A stretch of 64,000 nucleotides of DNA from Streptomyces sp. CG 926 (GCF_003148825.1 NZ_QGGZ01000005.1:186001-250000), one strand, 5' to 3'. Counted from the stretch's first letter, positions 30,531 to 38,392 are shown. The notes: generated from the letters alone by a model not told the origin. Translations and numbers: made by a program.

Positions 30531-31105
30531 CGGGCCCCAAGCAGGCGCGCAGCCGCGTCACCCGCCGCCATCTCCTGGAGGCGGCCGTGTCCTGCCTGGC
30601 GGAGCACGGCTGGGCCGGGTCGACCGTCTCCGTCGTCGCCGAACGGGCCGGGGTCTCCCGCGGCGCCGCCCAGCACCACTTCCCGACCCGCGAGGACCTG
30701 TTCACCGCGGCCGTCGAGTACGTCGCCGAGGAGCGGTCCACCGCCCTGCGCGACCTCTTCCACGCCGGCCCGGCCGCCCGCCCGGTCGTCGTGGAGGCAC
30801 TGGTCGACCTCTACACCGGCGCCCTCTTCCGGGCCGCGCTCCAGTTGTGGGTGGCCGCCTCCAACGAGGAGCAGCTGCGCCCCCAGGTCACCGAACTGGA
30901 GGCCCGGGTCGGCCGCGAGACCCACCGCATCGCCGTCGAGCTGCTGGGTGCCGACGAGTCGGTGCCGGGCGTACGGGAGACCGTGCAGGGCCTGCTGGAC
31001 ATGGCGCGGGGGCTCGGCCTGGCCAACGTGCTCACCGACGACACGGCCCGCCGGGCCCGGGTGGTCGCCCAGTGGTCCCGGATCCTGGACGCGGCCCTGG
31101 GCTGA
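30518..31105 (+). CDS. TetR family transcriptional regulator
   Basis: A 195-residue repressor. The N-terminal helix-turn-helix reads LLEAAVSCLAEHGWAGSTVS, then VAERAGVSRGAAQHHFPTRE. The C-terminal helices form a ligand pocket with few conserved residues. ATG 30518 lies inside the enoyl-CoA hydratase gene (13-nt overlap). The best guess is a repressor of the acyl-CoA operon that responds to an acyl-CoA intermediate, with the palindrome at 21658 as its possible operator. A terminator follows. Confidence 0.9.
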   Translation: MVAVTGPKQARSRVTRRHLLEAAVSCLAEHGWAGSTVSVVAERAGVSRGAAQHHFPTREDLFTAAVEYVAEERSTALRDLFHAGPAARPVVVEALVDLYTGALFRAALQLWVAASNEEQLRPQVTELEARVGRETHRIAVELLGADESVPGVRETVQGLLDMARGLGLANVLTDDTARRARVVAQWSRILDAALG

Positions 31106-31121
31106 GGCGGCGGGAACGCGA

Positions 31122-31157
31122 AGGGCGCCGCACCCCGCACGCGGGATACGGCGCCCT
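31122..31157. terminator. bidirectional terminator
   Basis: AGGGCGCCG ... CGGCGCCCT (9-bp arms) lies between the convergent TetR and citrate synthase genes. Confidence 0.6.
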
Positions 31158-31170
31158 GCACGTGCACCTG

Positions 31171-32277
31171 CTAGGCGGTCTCGGCGATGTCCGCGTAGCC
31201 CTCGATCTCCTGCGGGTTGCGCCGGCCCGGCCCGATGTAGCGGGCCGAGGGCCGCACCAGGCGGCCCGTGCGCTTCTGCTCCAGGATGTGCGCGGACCAG
31301 CCGGCGGTCCGGGCGCAGCTGAACATCGACGTGAACATGTGCGCCGGCACCTCGGCGAAGTCCAGCATGATCGCGGCCCAGAACTCCACGTTCGTGGCCA
31401 GCACCCGGTCGGGGCGGCGCGCGTGCAGCTCCTCCAGCGCGGCCTTCTCCAGCGCGGCGGCCACCTCGTAGCGCGGCGCGTCGAGCTCCTTGGCCGTGCG
31501 CCGCAGGACGCGGGCGCGCGGGTCCTCGGCGCGGTAGACGCGGTGCCCGAAGCCCATCAGCCGCTCACCCTTGTCGAGGGCCTTCTTCACGTACGCCACG
31601 GCGTCGCCGGTGCGCTCGATCTCCTCGATCATGCCGAGTACGCGGGAGGGCGCCCCGCCGTGCAGCGGACCCGACATGGCGCCGACCGCGCCGGACAGCG
31701 CGGCGGCGACGTCCGCGCCGGTCGACGCGATCACCCGCGCGGTGAAGGTGGAGGCGTTCATGCCGTGCTCGGCGGCCGAGGTCCAGTACGCGTCGACGGC
31801 CTTGACGTGCCGCGGGTCCGGCTCGCCCCGCCAGCGGATCATGAACCGTTCGACGACGGACTCGGCCTTGTCGATCTCCCGCTGCGGCACCATGGGCAGG
31901 CCCTGGCCGCGGGCGGACTGGGCGACGTACGACAGTGCCATCACGGCCGCGCGCGCGAGATCGTCGCGGGCGGTCTGCACGTCGATGTCCAGCAGCGGTT
32001 TCAGACCCCACACGGGGGCGAGCATCGCGAGCGCGGACTGCACGTCGACACGGATGTCACCGGAGTGGACCGGGATGGGGAAGGGCTCGGCGGCCGGCAG
32101 GCCGGGGTTGAAGGCACCGTCGACCAGCAGGCCCCAGACGTTCCCGAAGGAGACGTGGCCGACGAGGTCTTCGATGTCGACGCCCCGGTAGCGGAGCGAC
32201 CCGCCTTCCTTGTCGGGCTCGGCGATCTCCGTCTCGAACGCGACGACCCCTTCGAGCCCGGGTACGAAGTCGGACAT
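31171..32277 (-). CDS. citrate synthase 2
   Basis: A 368-residue citrate/2-methylcitrate synthase of the short bacterial type. Catalytic elements are SGPLHGGAPSRVL (acyl-CoA and catalytic His), MGFGHRVYRAEDPRA (second His) and the Asp region in NVEFWAAIMLDFAEVP. The late ARTAGWSAHILEQ binds CoA. Streptomyces carries several paralogues; this one sits divergent from pdxH, a pairing I recall as conserved. It condenses acetyl-CoA (or propionyl-CoA) with oxaloacetate. The ATG at 32277 is preceded by a GGAGCCGCC-like stretch on its strand. Confidence 0.92.
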   Translation of the reverse strand: MSDFVPGLEGVVAFETEIAEPDKEGGSLRYRGVDIEDLVGHVSFGNVWGLLVDGAFNPGLPAAEPFPIPVHSGDIRVDVQSALAMLAPVWGLKPLLDIDVQTARDDLARAAVMALSYVAQSARGQGLPMVPQREIDKAESVVERFMIRWRGEPDPRHVKAVDAYWTSAAEHGMNASTFTARVIASTGADVAAALSGAVGAMSGPLHGGAPSRVLGMIEEIERTGDAVAYVKKALDKGERLMGFGHRVYRAEDPRARVLRRTAKELDAPRYEVAAALEKAALEELHARRPDRVLATNVEFWAAIMLDFAEVPAHMFTSMFSCARTAGWSAHILEQKRTGRLVRPSARYIGPGRRNPQEIEGYADIAETA

Positions 32278-32477
32278 CAGGCGGCTCCTCAGATAGTGCG
32301 AACACGCGCGGCTCCCGGCGTGACTCGCGGTCCGGCGCGGTCATCCCCGTTGATGCCCGGCACGGCCGTCGGTCACCCGCTCGGGGACCTTCGGACCGGC
32401 CCCAAGATTTTGGCCGTTCCGCCCCGACTGCGGAAGCGTGACATACGGCACACCGTCACCGGTCCGGCTGCGGCAGG

Positions 32478-33140
32478 ATGGCGAGCGTGACCGATCAGGA
32501 CATTGACCCCGCCATGATGCGCAAGCAGTACCGCTCGGAGATCGTCGACGAGGGGAGTCTCGCCGAGAATCCGATGGACCAGTTCGCCCTCTGGTTCCAG
32601 CAGGCCGCCGACTCGCACCTCTTCGAACCGAACGCGATGGTCGTATCGACGGCCACCCCCGACGGGCGGCCCAGTTCGCGGACGGTGCTGATGAAGCAGT
32701 TCGACGGCCGGGGCTTCGTCTTCTTCACCAACTACGCCTCCCGCAAGGGCCGCGAGCTGGCCGAGAACCCGCACGTCGCCCTGCTCTTCCCCTGGCATCC
32801 GATCGCCCGCCAGGTGATCGTCACCGGTACGGCGGCCCGGATCGGCCGCGACGAGACGGCGGCGTACTTCCGCTCCCGCCCGCACGGCTCCCAGCTGGGC
32901 GCCTGGGCCAGCGAGCAGTCCAGCGTGATCGACTCCCGCGCGGAGCTGGACCGGCGTTACGCCGAGCTGGAGGCCCGCTACCCGGAGGGCGAGCAGGTGC
33001 CGGTCCCGCCGGAGTGGGGCGGCCTGCGCGTGGTCCCGGAGGCGGTGGAGTTCTGGCAGGGCCACGAGAACCGCCTGCACGACCGGCTGCGCTACGTCCT
33101 GGACGGCGACAAGTGGCGCCTGGAGCGGCTCTGCCCGTAG
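32478..33140 (+). CDS. pdxH: pyridoxamine 5'-phosphate oxidase
   Basis: A 220-residue FMN flavoprotein that oxidises pyridoxine and pyridoxamine phosphate to pyridoxal phosphate. FMN-binding blocks are [20 protein letters not shown] and [20 protein letters not shown]. The C-terminal dimerisation domain ends [20 protein letters not shown], the PdxH signature. The start could be ATG 32478 or the in-frame GTG 32487; AGGA stands 8 nt before the GTG, so the shorter form is quite possible. A nested hairpin follows at 33157. Confidence 0.95.
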   Translation: MASVTDQDIDPAMMRKQYRSEIVDEGSLAENPMDQFALWFQQAADSHLFEPNAMVVSTATPDGRPSSRTVLMKQFDGRGFVFFTNYASRKGRELAENPHVALLFPWHPIARQVIVTGTAARIGRDETAAYFRSRPHGSQLGAWASEQSSVIDSRAELDRRYAELEARYPEGEQVPVPPEWGGLRVVPEAVEFWQGHENRLHDRLRYVLDGDKWRLERLCP

Positions 33141-33156
33141 GTCGGCAGAACGCAGG

Positions 33157-33228
33157 CGACCCGCGGGCTCGGGTTTCTCTCCTGCAGTGAGAGAAGCCGG
33201 CCGGACGTACCGGCGAGCCCGCGGGTCG
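33157..33228. terminator. nested hairpin after pdxH
   Basis: Perfect 15-bp outer arms (CGACCCGCGGGCTCG, 33157-33171, and its complement, 33214-33228) enclose a second perfect 7-bp hairpin (TTCTCTC, 33175-33181, with GAGAGAA, 33189-33195). It lies 17 nt after the pdxH stop and before the 3' end of iscB. It could end both transcripts, or mark an end of the IscB element. Confidence 0.6.
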
Positions 33229-33314
33229 GGTGACTGCTTGGGATTGGCGCCGGGCGATCCGCCGGGCACCGCACTGGGTGCGCTACTGACGACGGGCCCT
33301 AGCCCGCAGCCACC

Positions 33315-34730
33315 TCACGCGTCCGGAGTTCGTACATTTCCGGGATCACCTCCTTTCAGTGTGGGTCCACTGTAGGCAGGCCCGCGCCGTCCGCTCAATC
33401 GAATTTCGTGGGCGAATCCGTAGGTGTATCCATCGGCTCTCTGAAGTAGTCGCACATTCCGGTGGGAGACATCGAAGCGGCTGGTCAACGTCGTGATGCG
33501 ATGCTGACCACCGGTTCGGACCGCGATGCGCCCCACCCAGCGGCCGGCCCACTTTCCCTTGGGTACGACGGCGGATACCAGATCCCCGGTCGCGTACCCG
33601 TGCTGGATCTTGCGGCGTGGTCGTCGTAGGCGGGGGAAGCCGAAGCGGTCAGGGGTGGTCCTGGCGTACGAACCACGGCCCGTCGACCCCACCACCAGGA
33701 CCTGCGCAGGTATGCGGACGAGGGAGTCCCCTCGCTCGTGGTCGAAGAATCCGGTGACCAGGGCATCGAGCGTGTGGCTTTTCGGTAGGCCCATCGCGAC
33801 CCGGTTCCAGTGGGTACGCCCGCCGGACCACGTATGCACCGGGACACCCTGCGCTGCGAGCGCTGTCACGAGCTGGAGCCGGGTGGCGTTCGTGGCGGCA
33901 ACGTCCTGCAGAGGTCTCCTCAGCTGGGCAATCACGCGTTCCAGACGGGCCGGCCGGTCGGCCAGGAACGCGTGGACGGATGTCGTGCCCTTCGCCTGAT
34001 TGCAGGGAACACAGGCGAGGACGAGGTTGGATACCCGATCCGATCCGCCGCGGCTTCGTGCGCGGACGTGATCGATATTGAGCGGCACCCCCGTGGCGTC
34101 GCAGTACGCGCAGGACCTCTCCCATTTGGCCAGAAGGAACTCACGGATCTCGGACGCCCCGTGCGTCGATTCGCCTCCCTGCGCGCCGGAGGGCATGACT
34201 TCGGTGAAGGCGCTGGTGTCGAACGCGACGTGTTCCACGTGGATCTCGAGCACCGGTGCGTACCGGCACAATCGCACGACGACGGCCATGGTCGAGTCGA
34301 TGCGATGGCGCAGGGACGGGGGGAGCCAGCCGTGCGGACGTGGGCGGTTGTCGTGCCGGGGTGCCCGGTACCGGAGATTTGCCGAGCGCCTTCGGCGGCG
34401 ATAGGCGGCGCGGCGCATCATGCCGCTGTGGATCTTTTGTCCCCGGTGCCGGAGTTCGATGGTGATGAGCCCCCGGCGTGCAATTGCGGATCGGCCCTTC
34501 GGGCCGTTCCGGTGCTGCTCTTCCGTGATGGCGATGCCAGTCGCCTTGGAGCCTGGATCAATACGCAGTTGTACGCCTTCGACGGTCGACTCCGCCCGGG
34601 TCCGCTGCCTCAGCCGGATGGTGAACGGAGCCCGCCGTGCCACGACGGCCCGTCCGCCGGCGAGCAGCTCGCGCGCACGGGCCGGATGGCAAGGCATCAG
34701 CGGCTCGCCTGCCTTGGCCGGCACGAACAC
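33315..34730 (-). CDS. iscB: IscB RNA-guided endonuclease (RRXRR/HNH)
   Basis: A 471-residue protein with the full IscB architecture. Residues are given for this form, with numbers in the longer frame from 35003 in brackets. They are PLMP at 10-13 [101-104]; RuvC-I LRIDPGSKATGIAI with D58 [D149]; the arginine-rich bridge helix RRAAYRRRRRSANLRYRAPR [197-216]; RuvC-II VEHVAFDT with E166 [E257]; an HNH module with zinc cysteines C207, C210, C240, C243 and NIDHV [C298 to C334, D311/H312]; and RuvC-III KSHTLDAL with H319 and D322 [H410, D413]. All catalytic positions are intact. IscB uses an omega RNA to cut DNA and is the ancestor family of Cas9. I chose GTG 34730 because IscB proteins begin about ten residues before PLMP; the frame stays open to an ATG at 35003, which has GAGGTG 5 nt upstream. 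No TnpA is nearby. Confidence 0.88.
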   Translation of the reverse strand: MFVPAKAGEPLMPCHPARARELLAGGRAVVARRAPFTIRLRQRTRAESTVEGVQLRIDPGSKATGIAITEEQHRNGPKGRSAIARRGLITIELRHRGQKIHSGMMRRAAYRRRRRSANLRYRAPRHDNRPRPHGWLPPSLRHRIDSTMAVVVRLCRYAPVLEIHVEHVAFDTSAFTEVMPSGAQGGESTHGASEIREFLLAKWERSCAYCDATGVPLNIDHVRARSRGGSDRVSNLVLACVPCNQAKGTTSVHAFLADRPARLERVIAQLRRPLQDVAATNATRLQLVTALAAQGVPVHTWSGGRTHWNRVAMGLPKSHTLDALVTGFFDHERGDSLVRIPAQVLVVGSTGRGSYARTTPDRFGFPRLRRPRRKIQHGYATGDLVSAVVPKGKWAGRWVGRIAVRTGGQHRITTLTSRFDVSHRNVRLLQRADGYTYGFAHEIRLSGRRGPAYSGPTLKGGDPGNVRTPDA

Positions 34731-35003
34731 CCGGCTTGCGGCCAGGCGGGGAGCGTCACCGCTCCCGGTCTCTGCCGTCTCCGCTGCCGTAGCGTCGGAT
34801 CGGGCGTGTCGCCGGCGGGTCCTGGTGCGGACTCCGCCGGTCTCCCCTCGCCCATGTTCCACACCGGTGCCCGGCCTGACGGCCGGGAGTCCGTGAGCCG
34901 TTTCGTCCCTGCTCCCAGGGGTGTCTGCGCTCCCGGATTCCAGAGCAGGCTGCTGAGGAAGCACAGCCTGGTGGGTCTGCGCGCCTGTGCGAAACGTAGT
35001 CAT
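34731..35003 (-). ncRNA. candidate omega RNA (HEARO-type) of iscB
   Basis: Known IscB guide RNAs lie immediately upstream of the protein's PLMP start. Here that stretch is dense in stable hairpins: GGGAGCG-GTGA-CGCTCCC (34749-34766, GNRA loop), CCCGGCC-GTCA-GGCCGGG (34870-34887), a two-part stem CCGGCG/CGCCGG plus GTCC/GGAC (34812-34840), CAGGCTG/CAGCCTG (34946-34970), and an 8-bp long-range pairing CGGACTCC/GGAGTCCG (34886-34893 with 34828-34835). The last shares bases with two of the hairpins, so it is an alternative or pseudoknot-like pairing. Read as codons, G/C at third position is about 70% (64 of 91), against about 86% in the first 50 codons of the IscB core. Both points favour RNA over a protein extension. 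The 5' end and guide are not located. Confidence 0.6.
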
Positions 35004-35283
35004 CGAGGCACCTCATTCGATCCGGGGATCGTGATGACTGGGGCTGGTCACTCGGCGTAGGGAGCGAGTGACCTCCCTTCTCGTGGTTCTTGGGACGGTA
35101 CGCAACGTGGACGCCGCAGTGTGGACGGATGACGCCAGGTCACTCGAACGTGTGGCCGTTATGGCCGTGCTTTCCCAGCTGTACGGGGGCGCGCCGATTT
35201 CACCGAAAGCGGTGTGGGGTGCGTCACGTTCCAGTTCAATGATCTGACGTGCCGCACACGCGAACACCTGCAGGGGGTGCCAG
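35004..35283. other. upstream flank of iscB, possible omega RNA 5' part and guide
   Basis: This 280-nt gap separates iscB from the divergent PAS gene. A strong hairpin, GGTCACTCG-10 nt-CGAGTGACC, is at 35046-35073, and CGATC-CGGG-GATCG is at 35018-35031. On the IscB strand these precede the hairpins of the candidate omega RNA. The guide and the element's left end should lie somewhere here, but no terminal repeat marks the edge. An 84-codon frame on the minus strand (35013-35267) has no protein-like features. The promoter of the PAS gene must also be in this gap. Confidence 0.45.
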
Positions 35284-36624
35284 GTGAGTGCCTACGGACG
35301 TGACGAGACCGCCGACGATCTGCTCGCAGCGTTGCTGGACGGGATGGACGCCGCGCTGTGCGCGTTCGACTCCGACGGCGTGATCACCCACTGGAACCGC
35401 GAGGCCGAGCGGATCCTCGGCTGGACCGCCGCCGAGGCCGTGGGCCGCAAGGGCTTCGACGGCTGGGCGGTACGGGCCGCCGACGCGCACGACGTCCAGG
35501 ACCGGCTGATGTCCGCCCAGCACGTGCCCGGCCGGCAGGTGCACGAGTTCGCTCTGCTGACCAAGGACGGCGGGCGCGTCCTCGTACGGACCCAGTCCGC
35601 CGGGGTGCCCGGCGGAGACGGGAAACCGGCCGGGGTGTACTGCGCCTTCAGCGAGGTGCATGCCCAGATCGACCTGGAGCGCTCCATCGCGCTGAGCGAG
35701 GCCCTGATGGAGGACGCCTCGTGGGGCGTCGTCCTGGTCGACGTCGACCTGCGGCCCGCCGTGGTCAACGCGCACGCCGCCCGGGCCTTCGGGAGCGGCC
35801 GCACCGCACTGCTCGGACGTCCCCTGGGAGAACTGCTGACCCAGGGCGTCGAGGAGCTGGAGGGCGCGCTCCAGCACGTGCTCGCCGAGGGGGCCCCGCC
35901 CGCGCCGGTGGAGATGTGGGTGTCGGTGCGCACGCCGGAGGGGGTGCGGCGCAGGTGCTGGCGGTGCGGGTTCCTGCGGCTGGCCTCGCCGCTCGCGGAG
36001 GAGCCGGTACCGCTGGGCGTCGGCTGGCTGTTCCAGGACGTCACCGAGGCCCGCCAGGAGCAACTGGACACCGCGCAGCTGCGGTTCCGCTCCCACCAGC
36101 TCCACCGTGCGGGGCGGGCCGCCGCCGAGTGCGAGGACCCGGCCGAGGCGGCCGCCGTACGCCTGGACTTCGCCCTCGCGGGCTTCGCCGAGCACGCGCT
36201 GCTGGACGTACTGGACCCCACGGCCGACCCCGAGCGGCGCAGGCTCGTACGGTCCGCGGCGTCCCCGCCGGCGCTGCCGGGCCCCGGATCGATCCCCGTC
36301 CGGTACGTCGCCGGGCACCCGGCGCTGCAGGCCCTGGACCGGATCGGCTCGGTGCGCACCAGCGCCCCGCGGGGGGAGGCGGACGCGGAGTGGGCGCGGG
36401 TCCGCCGGTGGCCCGAGGACGCCGCGCACGCGCTGTGCACGGTGCTGCGCAGCCGGGGGCGGACCCTGGGGGTGCTGACGTTCCTGCGCGGGCCCTCGCG
36501 GGCGGCCTTCGAGCGCCCGGACGCGGCGTACGCGGAGGAGGTCGCCGCCCGGGTCGCGGCCGACCTGGACCTGGCGGCGGGCCCGGTCGGCCCGGTCGGC
36601 CGGTTCGGCCCGGACCAGGGCTGA
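35284..36624 (+). CDS. PAS-domain sensor protein without output domain
   Basis: A 446-residue protein. Residues 10-125 are a PAS domain (AALCAFDSDGVITHWNREAE, then ILGWTAAEAVGR). A second PAS-like region at about 140-255 (WGVVLVDVDLRPAVVNAHAA, ending VGWLFQDVTEARQEQ) follows, then a GAF-like region to the end. There is no histidine kinase, PP2C phosphatase or DNA-binding domain, so it must work by binding a partner. The start is GTG 35284 with AGGGGG 7 nt upstream. It is convergent with the SIS gene. Confidence 0.82.
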   Translation: MSAYGRDETADDLLAALLDGMDAALCAFDSDGVITHWNREAERILGWTAAEAVGRKGFDGWAVRAADAHDVQDRLMSAQHVPGRQVHEFALLTKDGGRVLVRTQSAGVPGGDGKPAGVYCAFSEVHAQIDLERSIALSEALMEDASWGVVLVDVDLRPAVVNAHAARAFGSGRTALLGRPLGELLTQGVEELEGALQHVLAEGAPPAPVEMWVSVRTPEGVRRRCWRCGFLRLASPLAEEPVPLGVGWLFQDVTEARQEQLDTAQLRFRSHQLHRAGRAAAECEDPAEAAAVRLDFALAGFAEHALLDVLDPTADPERRRLVRSAASPPALPGPGSIPVRYVAGHPALQALDRIGSVRTSAPRGEADAEWARVRRWPEDAAHALCTVLRSRGRTLGVLTFLRGPSRAAFERPDAAYAEEVAARVAADLDLAAGPVGPVGRFGPDQG

Positions 36625-36652
36625 GCGGGTCCCGGTGTCGGGGCGGGGGTGC

Positions 36653-36676
36653 GGCGCCCCACCGGAGCGGGGCGCC
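36653..36676. terminator. bidirectional terminator
   Basis: GGCGCCCC-ACCGGAGC-GGGGCGCC, perfect 8-bp arms, lies 29 nt after the PAS stop and 10 nt after the convergent SIS gene's stop. Confidence 0.6.
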
Positions 36677-36685
36677 GGGTGCGGC

Positions 36686-37441
36686 TCAGTGCCGGAAGAA
36701 GATCCGGTCGCCGTACTCCTGCATCACGCGGCCGTTCCACTCGTGGCCGCCGTCGACGTTGCCCGAGCGCAGCAGCGGGGGCTCCACCCCGCGGCCGGCG
36801 AGCTCGCCGGCCGCCGCCGCCATGACCGCCTGCATGATCGCGCTGGTCACGACGGTGGAGGCGGGGGCGAAGGGGGCGTCGATGCCGTCGATGCTCAGCT
36901 CGGCGTCACCGACCGCGATCTTGCTGTCGAGGACGACGTCGCAGTGGTCCTTGAGGAAGGTGCCGGAGAGGTGCCGCGACTTGGTCTCGGTCGCGTACGC
37001 CACCGAGGTCACGCCGATGACCTTGAGGCCGATGGCGCGGGCGTTCATCGCCATCTCGACGGGCAGGGCGTTGCGCCCGGAGAGGGAGATGATCACGAGC
37101 ACGTCGCCGTCGGAGGCGGGGCTGCTGTCGAGGACGGCGCCGGCCAGGCCGTCGACCCGCTCCAGGGCGCTGCCCAGGGTCGCGGGCATGACGTCGATAC
37201 CGACCGTGCCCGGGACGGCGAGGAAGTTCATCAGGGCCAGGCCGCCGGCCCGGTAGACGACGTCCTGGGCGGGCAGCGAGGAATGTCCGGCGCCGAAGGC
37301 GAAGAGCCGGTTGCCGGCGGCGACCGCGTCGGCGATGAGGGAGCCGGCCTCGGCGATGCTCGGGGCCTCCTCGTCCCGCACCCGCTCCAGCAGACCGATG
37401 GCGGCATCGAAGAACTGACCGGCCAGCTTGCTCTCGCTCAT
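36686..37441 (-). CDS. SIS-domain protein (phosphosugar-binding)
   Basis: A 251-residue protein with one SIS fold. FAFGAGHSSLPAQDVVYRAGG is the phosphosugar loop near residue 50, and VLVIISLSGRNALPVEMAMN the second near 120. SIS domains bind or isomerise amino-sugar phosphates. Divergent transcription from the iron repressor dmdR is a neighbourhood I recall as conserved in Streptomyces (SCO4393/SCO4394). The shared intergenic region carries a DasR-like site, which would tie both genes to N-acetylglucosamine. The start is ATG 37441. Confidence 0.88.
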   Translation of the reverse strand: MSESKLAGQFFDAAIGLLERVRDEEAPSIAEAGSLIADAVAAGNRLFAFGAGHSSLPAQDVVYRAGGLALMNFLAVPGTVGIDVMPATLGSALERVDGLAGAVLDSSPASDGDVLVIISLSGRNALPVEMAMNARAIGLKVIGVTSVAYATETKSRHLSGTFLKDHCDVVLDSKIAVGDAELSIDGIDAPFAPASTVVTSAIMQAVMAAAAGELAGRGVEPPLLRSGNVDGGHEWNGRVMQEYGDRIFFRH

Positions 37442-37495
37442 ACGCCGATGGCCCTTCCAGGGGTGGGGGAGCGTCCGTGTCCGCCGCTCACCGTG

Positions 37496-37507
37496 CGGTC
37501 TGGACCA
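37496..37507. promoter_or_regulatory. DasR-like (dre) site
   Basis: CGGTCTGGACCA matches the palindromic core TGGTCTAGACCA of the DasR-responsive element at 10 of 12 positions. It lies 55 nt upstream of the SIS start and 193 nt upstream of dmdR. DasR control of dmdR1 is described in S. coelicolor, which supports the reading. The flanks match poorly. Confidence 0.5.
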
Positions 37508-37558
37508 AGGGCGTGTCAATACGAACGTCAATCCCGCGCCGAAAGCTCTGGTCGCGGG

Positions 37559-37611
37559 TCCCGGACATCCCCGGACGATCTTCGCCGGGGATGTCCGGGA
37601 GATGTCCGGGA
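37559..37611. promoter_or_regulatory. 16-bp inverted repeat plus direct repeat in the sis-dmdR region
   Basis: TCCCGGACATCCCCGG (37559-37574) and its exact complement (37585-37600) are separated by 10 nt. The right half is followed at once by a second GATGTCCGGGA (37601-37611). The region is a divergent promoter, so a terminator is unlikely. Three copies of one half-site suggest an operator, or else a hairpin in the dmdR leader. Confidence 0.5.
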
Positions 37612-37699
37612 GCGGTCTTGACCCACGGCACGGGACGGTTGTCGGCCCGATGCGTCAGAATTGGGGGCAGGGCCAGCGCACGCAATCCGAGGGGCACGA

Positions 37700-38392
37700 A
37701 TGTCCGGACTGATCGATACCACGGAGATGTATCTCCGCACCATCCTCGAGCTGGAAGAGGAAGGCGTGGTCCCCATGCGCGCCCGTATCGCCGAGCGGCT
37801 CGACCAGAGCGGTCCGACGGTGAGCCAGACGGTGGCGCGCATGGAGCGCGACGGCCTGGTGGCCGTCGCCAGCGACCGCCACCTGGAGCTGACGGAGGAG
37901 GGGCGCCGACTGGCCACGCGTGTCATGCGCAAGCACCGGCTCGCGGAGTGTCTGCTCGTCGACGTCATCGGCCTGGAGTGGGAGCAGGTGCACGCGGAGG
38001 CCTGCCGTTGGGAGCACGTGATGAGCGAGGCGGTGGAGCGGCGGGTGCTGGAGCTGCTGCGTCACCCGACCGAGTCGCCGTACGGGAACCCGATCCCGGG
38101 GCTGGAGGAGCTGGGTGAGAAGGCCGAGGCGGACCCGTTCCTCGAGGACGGCATGGTCTCCCTGTCCGAGCTCGACCCGGGCACCGAGGGCAAGACCGTG
38201 GTCGTCCGGCGGATCGGCGAGCCGATCCAGACGGACGCCCAGCTGATGTATACGCTCCGGCGGGCGGGCGTGCAGCCCGGCTCGGTGGTGAGCGTGACCG
38301 AGTCCCCGGGTGGCGTGCTGGTCGGCAGCGGCGGTGAGGCGGCCGAGCTGGACGTCGAGGTCGCCTCGCACGTGTTCGTGGCGAAGCGCTGA
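37700..38392 (+). CDS. dmdR1: DtxR-family iron-dependent repressor (DmdR1/IdeR type)
   Basis: A 230-residue Fe2+-dependent repressor. It has the N-terminal winged helix (LIDTTEMYLRTILELEEEG, then ARIAERLDQSGPTVSQTVAR), the metal-binding and dimer helices (HRLAECLLVDVIGLEWEQVH, EACRWEHVMSEAVERRV) and a C-terminal SH3-like domain (ending LDVEVASHVFVAKR). Metal ligands of both DtxR sites are visible (His, Glu, Cys in the EACRWEHVM helix). With Fe2+ it represses siderophore and iron-uptake genes. The ATG at 37700 fits the conserved SGLIDTTEMYLRT start. Upstream lie a DasR-like site and an inverted repeat. Confidence 0.93.
   Translation: MSGLIDTTEMYLRTILELEEEGVVPMRARIAERLDQSGPTVSQTVARMERDGLVAVASDRHLELTEEGRRLATRVMRKHRLAECLLVDVIGLEWEQVHAEACRWEHVMSEAVERRVLELLRHPTESPYGNPIPGLEELGEKAEADPFLEDGMVSLSELDPGTEGKTVVVRRIGEPIQTDAQLMYTLRRAGVQPGSVVSVTESPGGVLVGSGGEAAELDVEVASHVFVAKR

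Noticed and set aside
35013..35267. 84-codon minus-strand frame upstream of iscB
   Set aside because: No protein-like features or ribosome binding site; the stretch fits better as flank or omega RNA.
33141..35283. IS200/IS605 transposase TnpA next to iscB
   Set aside because: No frame in the gap encodes a Y1 transposase; the element is a lone IscB.
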